NCBI GenBank assembly: GCA_003255065.1
Contig: QAOA01006662.1
Coordinates: forward strand, 400,809 to 464,808
Direction: 5' to 3'
Source: Cercis canadensis
Taxonomy: Eukaryota > Streptophyta > Magnoliopsida > Fabales > Fabaceae
DNA: 64,000 nucleotides
Notes under the pieces: model-generated
The model's input: the letters and a program-made list of their open reading frames with translations, nothing else
Databases searched by the model: none
Told to the model about the DNA's origin: nothing
Program-made: the position numbers and the translations under genes
In this document: in pieces, positions 39,101 through 51,100 of the stretch
Numbering within the stretch: the stretch's first letter is position 1
Layout of the letters: each line of letters starts with the position of its first letter

Positions 39101-42100
39101 AGCGAACTCCCCTCTTTGTCTCTGAACCCATCTTTATAGGGCTCTACATGAACATAAAGAGATAAATAAGGAGAACGTGGAGAGATTTGGTTAGAGAAAA
39201 ACCTCTCTCAATACATGTGAATCTTATCCAATTTTCAAATAGAAGCGTTGGTTTACAAAAGTAAAATAACATATTTAAATCAGGAAAAGCCTCCCAAAAT
39301 GTGTCAGTGAATTGGGAGACTAGTGCATTTACATGCCAGCTTCTAGTGCTAGTTATCTTTTGGGTACACTAGACTTTTTGGTATTTGGTGATTGTTGGAT
39401 TTGTCATGCAAAATTCTAAAAGAAATCCTTACGGATATGTGCAATGTTTTGGTAGTTTGGTTCTTTCTTATTGTTGGAGATAAAGGCTAGGATTTTCTAA
39501 GATTTCTTTTTTGGCCATGAGGATTTTCAAAGATAAATCCTGTCAAGTGCCACCTCTTTTATATTTTTGTCCCCGATAATACTGTCCATTGCAACTCATA
39601 TAGAACAAAGTTGTGTTTATGGCTTCTTTTTGGCATGGACTAATGATTTTCTTCAACGGATTGTCTGATCTGGAGAGGGATTATCAAGCTTTCCTCTGTT
39701 AATGTATCTTTCTCCTTCCTTTTGAATTTTATTCTTTCTAGTTTCCTTTAAGATGTGACTAATCCTTTTCCTTTTTGCTTCTCCATTCTTATTCTTTAAT
39801 ATCAAAGGAAAAAATAACATAAAAATGCATTTGTATGCCTTATTGATCATGCCTTGTGACCACTTTTTAGTGGTTGATTTATTTTGTGTTTTTACTGTAA
39901 GCCTGCCACAGGAAACATGAATATTGCTTGTGTTAGGATTGATTAATTTGGATTCAACTGTAGACTGCAGGGAATGAAGCATTTCAGGCAGGAAGGCATG
40001 CAGAAGCTGTTGAACATTATACTGCTGCTATATCATATAATGTGGAGTCTCGTCCATTTGCAGCTGTCTGTTTCTGTAATCGTGCTGCAGCATATAAAGC
40101 ATTAGGTCAAATTACTGATGCTATTGCAGACTGCAGTCTGGCTATAGCTCTTGACAGAAATTATTTGAAGGTTTTCCTCTTTAACTGAAACTACTTTTAA
40201 GATGTTAGATGTAATATCACATGAGAAGGACCTGTTTTGTGGCAGGGTTGTCTTAGACATTTATGAAAACTAAATTTTTTTGCTTGTTTGGTATAGCCTC
40301 TTTTTTACATCCAGACATTGTGACACAAGTACCAACTATATGAACTGGATCACCAAAATTTCTTGGTGTAAATGTTTAATGGACCCATGTAAATGCTGCA
40401 ATGGACCTGAATGGGTTTTCGATCGTGCTAACTGAATTTGTTTTTCATGGGGACTATTGGCCTGGGCATAGTGCGTGAATTGATAAATGGAAAAAGCAAT
40501 TATAGTATTATGAACAAATACCAAAGAATTATTATTAAGGGAACTTTTAATAAATACCAAAAAATTGGGGCAGAAATAGCAGCTTTTTTTTTTTTTTTTT
40601 TTTTTTTTTNTTTTCTTTCCCTCTTGTTCTTTGCTTCTTCTTTCCTTTAACAATTGCCTGCTGCAATGCTTTGATCTTCATATAGTCCCTGGAAGCATTT
40701 CTGTTTATTGTGTGGTTTGGTGCAAAACATTCTCAGTAGAAATACTTGTTTTGGTGCAAAACATTCTTAGTAGAAATACTTGTTTAAGTTGAATGTGTTA
40801 GAATTAATTAGTAGCTATTTCCCACGTAGCTATTTCCCATATAGCTAATTCCCATTATGTTGTTTCCCACGTAGCTATAGTTTCTATGTGATTAGTTCCT
40901 ATGTAAATTATGTTCCCTATGTAATTGTTTCCCATGCTGTTATTTATTGTACAGCATATATAAATAAGAGATGTGAGATCCTACTCTCACAACACTTCAG
41001 CCAATCTCACATGGTATCAGAGCAATCTCTGTGAGAAATTTCTCTTTCTATTTCTCGCTGTGTTTACTCCAGCGGTGTCTCTCCTTTTCTGCTGTGCTCT
41101 ACTTCCAGCAGTCCTTTTTTATTAAAGTTTTAGTGGCTGTGTTCCAATCCAGCCGCCCTAAGGTTCATATTTCGGAAATCCAGCATCACCATAAAATCTC
41201 AGAAAGTTCCGAACGGCCTAATCCCTGAAGCTCGCCACCATCTGCCACCCCACGCTCCTCCCTCATCTCTGCGCGTGGTTCCCACGCGCCGTCCATTGTC
41301 CCGGCGCATGACAGAGCGTCAGATCTCCGGTTGTGGTGATTTTTTCCAGTTTGTCTCCTCAACGTGTTTGCAACCTATTTCCAGCTCCATTCTAACATTA
41401 TCATACCTATCAGTTATTATTTCAGATCTATTTCTTTCCTTAAGTAAGTTTCTTCCTAATTTTTATATACCAGCATGGCTTCTTCAAGTGTTGGGCAATC
41501 AATTCTTAGTTTCTCCTCCACTCCTGTCATTTCCTCTGAGAAATTGACTGGTTCAGCCAACTATCTGTCCTGGTCAGCTTCTGTGGAATTGTGGTTTCAA
41601 GGACAGGGCTATGACGACCACTTGATGACACAAGCTCAGGCTATTCCTGAAAAAGATCAGCCAAGGTGGAAGCAGATTGATGCCTACCTCTGTAATGTCC
41701 TATGGCAAAGCATTGATCGTTCCATCATTGGTCAATACCGGCCATATCGTACATGTTATGAAGTTTGGAACAAAGCTAATAAGCTGTACTCCAATGATAT
41801 CAACCGCCTTTATACCATTGTTTCCGGAATGAAGACCATCAAGAAACAAAATCTGGACATGTAAACATATTTGGGACAGATTGGGACACTTATGCAAGAA
41901 TTCAAGGAGTTGATGCCCTTCTCTGTTGATGTTGCCAAACAAGAGGAGCAATGTGGAAAATTCTTTATGGTGCTTGCTCTTGCTGGACTTCCTCCCGAAT
42001 TGGACTCAATTCGTAATCAAATACTAGCAAGGCCTATCATTCCTAGCATGGACTGTATGTTTGAACAGTTGATTCGTGTTTCAGCTCCGACAAGTGTGTC

Positions 42101-45100
42101 TGAGGTTACTCCTACCATTGAATCTGCCATCTTAGCTTCCCAAGCAAACTATAGATCTGACCATCGAAGAAGTCGTGGTGGGGGTTGTCATGACCAACGT
42201 TCCCGCCATCGGGAACGTCCCTATTGCACTTACTGCAATAAGCTGGGTCATACTGTGGATCACTGCTTTACTCTCAAAGATAAAACCAAGTCTGCTAACA
42301 TCGCTCAATCTGGTCAACTTGGATCTTCTGGCAACATGTTTGTATCTGCTGTTGAATACAATGAGTTCCTCAAATTTCGATAGACTCAGCAATCAAGCAT
42401 CCCCACTTCCCCCATTGCTCAGCCTGGTAATCCTATTGCTTGCCTCTCTCAGTCGTCCTCCCTTGGCCCTTGGGTTATTGATTCTGGTACTTCCGATCAT
42501 ATGTCTGGTAACAAAGATTTATTTTCTACCCTTACTTATTCTGATTCTTTATCTTCTGTTACCCTAGCTAATGGCTCAAATACTAAAGTCAAAGGCATTG
42601 GACAAGCAAAGCCTCTTCCTACTTTGTCCTTGAATTCTGTTCTATTTGTACCTGGCTGCCCTTTCAATTTGATTTCTGTTAGCAAATTAACCCAAACCCT
42701 GCCTTATTCTATCACCTTTGTTGCTAACTCGGTTCTTGTGCAGGATCGGAGCACTGGACAGACGATTGGAGTAGGACATGAATCTCATGGGCTATACTAT
42801 CTCCTTCCACCACAATCTCCTGTTGCTTGTTCTGTAGTTGACTCACCTGAGCTTCTTCATTATCGTTTAGGACACCCTAACCTACAGAAACTACAAAAGA
42901 TGGTACCTACTCTTTCCCGTGTTTCTAATTTAGAATGTGAGTCCTGTCAGTTAGGGAAACATGTATGTAGTTCGTTTTCTAATCGTATTAATAAACAAGC
43001 AAACTTTGCTTTTGAATTGGTACATTCTGATGTCTGGGGTCCGTGTTGAATAAGTTCAACCTTGGGTTACCGTTACTTTTTCACTTTTATTGATGATTTC
43101 TCTCGATGTACTTGGCTATTCCTAATGAAAAATCGTTCAGAATTATTTTCTATTTTTCAAACTTTTTGTTCTGAGGTTAAAACCCAATTTGGTGTAACCA
43201 TCCGCACTTTACGGAGTGACAATGCAAGAGAATATTTTTCTACTTCCTTCCAATCTTTTATGATTTCCCAGGGTATTCTTCATCAGTCATCTTGTGCTCA
43301 TACCCCTCAACAAAATGGAGTGGCTGAGCGGAAAAATAGACATTTGATTGAGACCGCTTGCACTCTTCTTCTTCATCACAATGTCCCATTCCGTTTTTGG
43401 GGCGATGCTGTCCTCACTTCTTGTTATTTGATCAATCGGATGCCATCCTCAGTCTTGCACAATCAGGTACCACATTCCATATTGTTTCCCAATCAACCTC
43501 TCAACTCTCTTCCTCTTCGTGTCTTTGGTTGCACATGCTTTGTCCATAATCTTAATCCAGGAAAAGATAAACTACAAGCTAAAGCTCTCAAGTGTGTCTT
43601 TCTGGGTTATTCCTGCTTGTGAAAAGGTTATCGATGTTTTTCTCCTGACCTTCACTGATACATCACTTCTCCTCATGTCACCTTCTTTGAGATGACTCCT
43701 TTTTTCTCCTCTAAGGAACAGCCTGACATTGGTAATGTCCTACCTCTTTCTTTTGCTAGCCCATTACCCCCTACTAAACCTTCCCTTGACTTGGCTCCTT
43801 CAATGCCTGAGCTCGGGACGACTCTAGCACCTCCTACCCTCACTTATCATCGTCGAGCACGTCCAATCCCAACTGTCAATTCTGTTCTTGAGGATGCTCC
43901 TATCCCTGAAACTGCCCCAACCATTCTTGAATCAGCTGCTCCTACCTCAATTACTCACCCTGTTGCCAACCCACCAGACTCATCTTCTACTCCAGTTGTC
44001 TCTCCTGCTCTGGTTTCTGACTTGGATCATCCTATTGCTGAGCGTAAAGGTATCCGTTCCACTCGCAATCCTTACCCTATTTATAATTTTGTCAGTTATC
44101 ATCATTTATCTCCACAATATTTTGCTTTTGTTTCGTCTTTGTCCTCTGCCCCTACTCCTAAAAATACAGGAGAAGCTCTCTCTCAACCAGGATGGCGTCA
44201 GGCTATGTTGGATGAAATGGCTGCTTTGGATTCTAATGGTACTTGGGACTTGGTTCCTCTTCCTCCTGGCAAGACAACGGTTGTCTGCCGATGGGTTTAC
44301 ACTGTCAAGGTTGGCCCTGATGGCCAAATTGATCCTCTCAAGGCTCGACTTGTTGCCAAGGGTTACACCCAGATTTATGGTCTTGACTATAGTGACACCT
44401 TCTCTCCTCTAGCCAAGATGACTTCTGTTCGCCTATTCCTTGCCATGGCTGCCATTCATCACTGGCCTTTATATCAGTTAGACATAAAAAATGCCTTTCT
44501 CCATGGCGAATTACAGGAAGAAGTCTATATGGAGCAACTACCTGGGTTTGTTGCTCAAGGGGAGTCTGGGTTGGTTTGTCGCCTACGTCGATCTCTCTAT
44601 GGCCTCAAACAATCTCCACGTGCGTGGTTTGGGAGATTTAGTGCAGTTGTTCAGGCTTTTGGGATGATTCGGAGTCAAGCTGATCATACCGTCTTCCATC
44701 ATCATTCATCTCCTCACCAATGCATATATCTTATTGTCTATGTGGATGATATCGTCATTACAGGAAATGACCAAGATGGTATACAGAGGCTTAAGCAACA
44801 TCTATTTCAGCATTTTCAGACAAAGATTTGGGTAAACTTAAATATTTCCTTGGAATAGAAGTTGCTCAATCGCATAAAGGGGTTGCCATCTCTCAACGAA
44901 GGTATGCCTTAGACACAGGCATGGTTAATTGTAAACCTGTTGATACTCCGATGGACCCGAATGTCAAGCTTCTACCTAATCAGGGGAGCCTTTAGCCAAT
45001 CCAAGCAGATACCGAAGACTTGTTGGAAAACTCAACTATCTTACAGTGACAAGACTTGATATTACCTTTGCAATGAGTGTCGTTAGTCAGTTCTTGAGCT

Positions 45101-48100
45101 TTCCATGTGATAGTCATTGGGATGCTGTGATTCGGATTTTAAGATACATCAAACAGACACTTGGAAAAGGGCTTTTGTATGAAAACAAAAGACACACCCA
45201 AGTAGTTGGCTATTCTGATGCAGACTGGGCGGGATGTCCAATAGATAGACGATCAACTACTGGGTATTGTGTTCTTATTGGAGGGAACCTAGTGTCATGG
45301 AAAAGTAAGAAGCAACCAGTTGTTGCTCGATCTAGTGCTGAGGCAGAGTATCGAGCCATGGCTAAAACAACATGTGAGCTCATTTGGATGAAACAATTAC
45401 TACAGGAATTAAGATTAATGAAGGTTGACCAAATGCAGCTGATATGTGACAACCAAGCAGCTCTTCACATTGCTTCTAATCCGGTATTCCATGAAAGGAC
45501 CAAACACATAGAAATTGACTGTCATTTCGTAAGAGAGAAGCTATTATCAGGTGATATCACTACTGGTTTTGTTAAGTCAAATGATCAGTTAGCTGATATA
45601 CTTACGAAGTCTCTCAGAGGTCCTCGGATTAGCTATATTTGTGACAAGCTGGGCACATATAATATGTATGAGCCAGCTTGAGGGGGAGTGTTAGAATTAA
45701 TTAGTAGCTATTTCCCATGTAGCTATTTCCCATATAGCTAATTCCCATTATGTTGTTTCCCACGTAGCTATAGTTTCTATGTGATTAGTTCCTATGTAAA
45801 TTATGTTCCCTATGTAATTGTTTCCCATGCTGTTATTTATTGTACAGTGTTATAGAATGTAAATATGGAAAGATTCTTGATAGCTGTTACAGGATGTAAA
45901 TATGGTAATATAGCTTAATTATAGGAAGCGTAATTATAGGAATTAGATAGCTTGATTATAGGGACTAGCCTATGTATATATATGATGGTCCTATGAATGA
46001 AATACGTACTTTTTACCAGAAATAACATGGTATCAGAGCTTGGTACAATTTGTCCAAGCTTCTATTAGGGTTTGTGAGAATTTGTGAGGGTGAGTCTAGG
46101 GCACCCATATACGGTGCTTGTTTTGCCTCACCGCCCCATTCGGATTGTTCAGAAGCCACCGGCCGGCCGACCCAGAGAGTCCGGCAGCCATCGGCGGCGC
46201 GTGTGACATCCACGCGCAGGCCAACGCTTCTGCCCAGCGACCCACGCGCCAGAGCGTGAAGGAGCGTGCGGCATCTTCTTCTCCTCCGATCTGTCTCGCC
46301 GGCGTTCTCGTCCCATTTCCGGTGTATCTCCGGTGTTTTTCGTCTCGTTTCCGGCGTCATCCTTTGGTTTGGTCACTATTCCTCTCCCATTTTGTTCACT
46401 GTTTTGCTGTTTGGGAATTCTGTCGTTTGGGAATTCTGTTTGGGTTTATTTGGCTTCTGTTCTCATTCTGTTTTGAGCATTCTGGTGCTGGCTGTGGGGA
46501 TATTCTGGTTTGGTTTTGATATTCCATTGTGGTGATTTGACATTCTGGTTTGGTTTGCAATTCTGCTGTTTCTGTATTGCTTCGGCTGTTTGGGTGGTTT
46601 TTGCTTGGTTTCTTTGTGTCTTGCTTCATCTATGACAGAAAATAAATCTACAGTCATGGCTGAGGTAGTTCCGGTTATGACAAAAATCACTGAGCATAAA
46701 CTCAAAGGCTCCAACTACTTAGACTGGAGTAAAACTGTTCGGGTGTACTTACGGAGCATTGAGAAGGACGATCATCTTACCTCTGATCCTCCTACTGATG
46801 ATACCAAAAAAGCATGGCTGCGGGATGATGCAAGACTATTCTTGCAGATTCGGAATTCTATTGATACGGAGGTACTTGGTCTGATCAATCATTGTGAATT
46901 TGTGAAGGAGTTGATGGCATATCTAGATTTCTTGTACTCTGGACGAGGAAACATATCTTGTATGTATGAGGTATGTAAGAACTTTTATCGGGGAGAACAG
47001 CAGGATAAGCCTCTTACTGCTTACTTTATGGAGTTCAAGAAAACCTATGAAGAACTAAATATGCTTCTCCCATTCCGCCCTGATGTCACAGTTCAACAAG
47101 ATCAGAGGGAGAAAATGGCAGTCATGAGTTTCCTAGCAGGCCTCCGTCCAGAGTTTGAGGCTGTTAAATCTCAAGTTCTCTCGAACCCTGAAATCTCGTC
47201 TTTGCAAGAAATTTTTTCTAGAGTCCTTCACACAGAGAACCTGCAGACTTCTCAGCCCATTGCTACTAACAGTGCTCTTGTTAGTCGTGGGGATTTTCGG
47301 GGTAGTACTCGAGGTGGCTCTCGAGGGGGGATGAATCATCGTGACCGGAATATGGACAGTCGGAGTCAGCAGTCCGGGGAAGTCGAGTGCTTTTACTGCC
47401 ATGAGCTGGGGCATACGAAACGCACTTGTAAGAAACTTCTCACCAAGCATCCAAGAGGGCGGTTTGCGCATGTTGCCTTATCGTCTGATAAGACTGTTAC
47501 GGTCTCTGCCGATGACTTTGCCCAGTTTACTCAGTACCAGGAATCACTGAAATCTCCTGCTTCGACTGCTGTCTTTGCTGATACAGGTAAATCCCCTACA
47601 TGTCTTCTCTCTTCGTCATCCAAGTGGGTCATTGATTCAGGTGCATCAGACCACATGACAGGTAATCCTAACCTTTTCTCAACCTTCCGTAACCATGCTT
47701 CTTCATCTCATGTGACTATAGCTGATGGGTCTACCCCTAATGTCCTTGGTTTTGGCACTATTAACCTCACACCATCTATTTCTTTGCCCTCAGTGTTGAG
47801 TGTACCTAATTTTTCATTTAATCTGATTTCCGTTAGTAAACTCACTCGTAGCTTGAACTGTAGTGTCTCATTCTTTCCTGATTATTGTCTTTTTCAGGAT
47901 CTTACGACGAAACAGATTATTGGTAAAGGACATGAATCCGGAGGCCTCTATGTACTGGATATTCAGGTGCCGAGATCCTTAGCGTGTTCTAGTTCCTTGT
48001 CTCCATTTGAGGTGCATTGTCGTTTGGGTCATCCGTCTCTTCAAGCGCTCAAGCAGCTTTATCCTCAGTTTTGTCATTTATCGTCTTTGCATTGTGAGTC

Positions 48101-51100
48101 GTGTCAGTTTGCCAAACATCATCGTGTTCCCTTAGGGTCTAGAGTCAATAAACGAGCTGCGTCTCCATTTGAGTTAGTACATTCTGATGTTTGGGGTCCT
48201 TGTCCAATTTTATCCAAAACTGGTTTTAAGTATTTTGTTACCTTTGTTGATGACTACTCTCGTGTTACATGGTTATATTTAATGAAAAATCGTTCTGAGG
48301 TCTTTTCATATTTTTGTGCCTTCTGTGCCGAAATAAAAACACAATTTAATGTTTCTGTTCAAACCCTTAGAAGTGATAATGCTAAGGAGTACCTATCTGC
48401 TTCCTTTCAGTCTTATATGCTTCAGCATGGCATTCTTCATCAGTCCTCCTGTGTTGACACACCCGCTCAGAATGGAGTTGCTGAACGAAAGAATCGGCAT
48501 CTTCTTAAGGTTGCCCGAGCTCTTTTGTTCCAAATGAATGTTCCTAAACCTTTTTGGGCGGATGCTGTCTCTACAGCTTGTTTTTTAATTAATCGAATGC
48601 CATCTTCGGTTCTCAATGGGGCAATTCTCTATTCTGTTCCTTTTCCATCTAAACCTGTGTTCCTTATTGCCCCCCGCATGTTTGGCAGAACCTGCTTTGT
48701 TCGCGATACCCGGCCCCAAGTCACTAAGTTAGACCCTAAGTCCCTTAAATGTGTCTTCCTTGGTTATTCTCGTCTCCAAAAAGGTTATCGGTGTTTCTCT
48801 CCCACTCTTCATCGTTACCTTGTCTCTCCCGATGTCACCTTCCAAGAGGACATTCCTTTCTTCTCTCATTCCTCCCCTTCCCATAGTCAGGGGGAGGATG
48901 ATGATTTGTTGGTTTATACTGTTCCTTGTTCTGCACCTCCTACAGATACTCCTACACCTCCTACAGATCCTCATGCATCTCCTCCAGAGTCTACTCGGCC
49001 CCCTATTGTCCATGTTTACACTCGACGGCAACCTCCAAATGCAGGTTCAGATTCATGTCCTTCACCATCTGCTTCGTCGCCAGATCCGGCCTCCAGTGCT
49101 CCTACTTCTGACCTTCCCATTGCTCTTCGAAAAGGTAAACGTCAGTGTACTTATCCTATTGCTTCAGTTGTTTCCTATGATCACCTGTCTTCTCCTTCTT
49201 ATTCTTTTTTGGCCAAGCTAGATTCTGTATCCATTCCTAAAACAGTTCGTGAAGCTTTGGCCCATCCTGGGTGGCGTGATGCCATGATCGAAGAGATGAA
49301 TGCTCTTGATCATAATGGCACTTGGACATTAGTGGATTTACCTATCGGCAAGAAAGCTATTGGGTGCAAATGGGTATTTACAGTTAAAGTCAATCTTGAT
49401 GGTTCTGTGGCCCGCCTGAAAGCCCGTCTCGTTGCAAAAGGCTATGCTCAGACTTATGGTACTGATTACTCCGATACGTTTTCTCCTGTTGCCAAGCTTA
49501 CCTCAGTTCGTTTGCTGATCTCCTTGGCAGCCACTCATGATTGGTCCCTACACCAATTGGATATCAAAAATGCTTTTCTTCATGGTACTCTTCAAGAAGA
49601 GGTCTATATGGAGCAACCACCTGGGTTTGTTGCTCAGGGGGAGTATGGGAAAGTATGTCAGCTTCGGAAGTCGTTGTATGGTCTTAAACAGAGCCCTCGA
49701 GCGTGGTTTGGCAGGTTTAGTCAAGTTGTTTTGAAATATGGAATGAAGAAAAGCAAGTCTGATCACACAGTGTTTTACAGGCGATCTAAGGGTGGCATCA
49801 TTCTACTTGCGGTATATGTTGATGATATTGTGATCACTGGGAGTGATAGTTCAGGCATATCTGGTCTCAAGACCTTCTTGCACTCCCACTTTCAGACAAA
49901 GGATTTGGGACCTTTGAAATACTTTCTAGGGGTTGAAGTCATGAGAAACAAGAAGGGGTTCTTCTTGTCCCAAAGGAAGTATGTTCTTGACTTGCTGAAA
50001 GAAACAGGAAAAGTAGGGGCTAAGCCATGTAGTACCCCAATGACTCCTAACATACAGCCTGCAAAGGATGATGGTGAACCATTTCATGATCCTGAGAGGT
50101 ATAGGAGACTTGTGGGGAAGTTGAATTATCTTACAGTGACTCGTCCCGACATTGCGTATTCGGTCAGTGTTGTCAGCCGCTTTATGTCCTCTCCGACAGT
50201 TAACCATTGGGCGCTCCTAGAACAAATTCTTTGTTACTTAAAAGGAGCTCCAGGACGTGGATTATTTTATGGGCATCATGGACACACTAAGGTAGAATGT
50301 TTCTCTGGCATGATTGAGGCCTATTTTGATGCAGACTATGCAGGGTGCAAGGATGATAGGAGATCCACTACTGGCTATTGTGTCTTTGTGGGAGGGAACC
50401 TGGTTTCATGGAAGAGTAAGAAGCAAAATGTAGTCTCCCGATCTACTGCAGAATCAGAGTACAGATCTATGGCAAACTCAGTATGTGAGATTGTATGGAT
50501 ATACCAACTATTGAAAGAAGTTGGCTTTGAGCTCTCACTACCAGCAAAGCTATGGTGTGACAACCAAGCTGCTCTTCACATTGCATCAAATCCTGTGTTT
50601 CACGAACGCACTAAACATATTGAGATCGACTGTCACTTTGTTCGTGAAAAGATTGAAGAGAAGCTCATTAGTACAGGATATGTACCAACAGAAGACCAGT
50701 TGGGAGACATCTTTACAAAAGCCTTGAATGGAGCCCGCATTGATTACATTTGTAACAAGATGGGCATGATTAACATCTATGCTCCACCTTGAGGGGGAGT
50801 GTTATAGAATGTAAATATGGAAAGATTCTAGATAGCTGTTACAGGATGTAAATATGGTAATATAGCTTAATTATAGGAAGCGTAATTATAAGAATTAGAT
50901 AGCTTGATTATAGGGGCTAGCCTATGTATATATATGATGGTCCTATGAATGAAATACGTACTTTTTACCAGAAATAACATACAGCATATATAAATAAGAG
51001 GTGTGAGATCCTACTCTCAACGCTTCAGCCAATCTCACAGAATGTAAATGCTAGAAGCAAGCTGTGACCTAGTTTGGAGGGTATTAATGATATTCAGTTG

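Larger units (their letters stand above)
45848..50979 (+). mobile_element. Apparently whole Ty1/copia element (element Y) inside the LTR of X
   Basis: The element is 5132 bp with 180-bp LTRs (45848-46027 and 50800-50979) and a perfect target duplication TACAG (45843-45847, 50980-50984). The primer site TGGTATCAGAGC starts at 46028; the G-rich tract GAGGGGGAG lies just before the 3' LTR. A GC-rich leader of about 600 bp precedes one continuous gag-pol frame. LTRs differ at 3 of 180 sites by eye, which at a commonly used plant rate near 1.3e-8 per site per year is well under one million years. It looks whole by its visible parts; whether it is expressed cannot be seen. It lies sense to the host gene. 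Confidence 0.93.
40796..51039 (+). mobile_element. Ty1/copia element X in intron 7, split by element Y
   Basis: The target duplication GAATG (40791-40795 and 51040-51044) frames the whole unit. The left LTR is 40796-41011. The right LTR is in two pieces (45689-45847 and 50985-51039) because element Y landed in it. Primer site TGGTATCAGAGC follows the left LTR; GAGGGGGAG precedes the right one. Parts: gag from about 41475, CCHC near 42225 ([14 protein letters not shown]), protease near 42480 ([12 protein letters not shown]), integrase (about 42860-43640), reverse transcriptase (about 44190-44880, [11 protein letters not shown]) and RNase H (about 45220-45650). The two LTRs differ at about 3 sites plus a 2-base gap by eye. 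It has several interruptions. It lies sense to the host gene and is related in protein to element W. Confidence 0.92.

Noticed and set aside
46013-46376. Arg-rich minus-strand frames of 75-115 residues
   Set aside because: They are shadows in the GC-rich leader of copia element Y.
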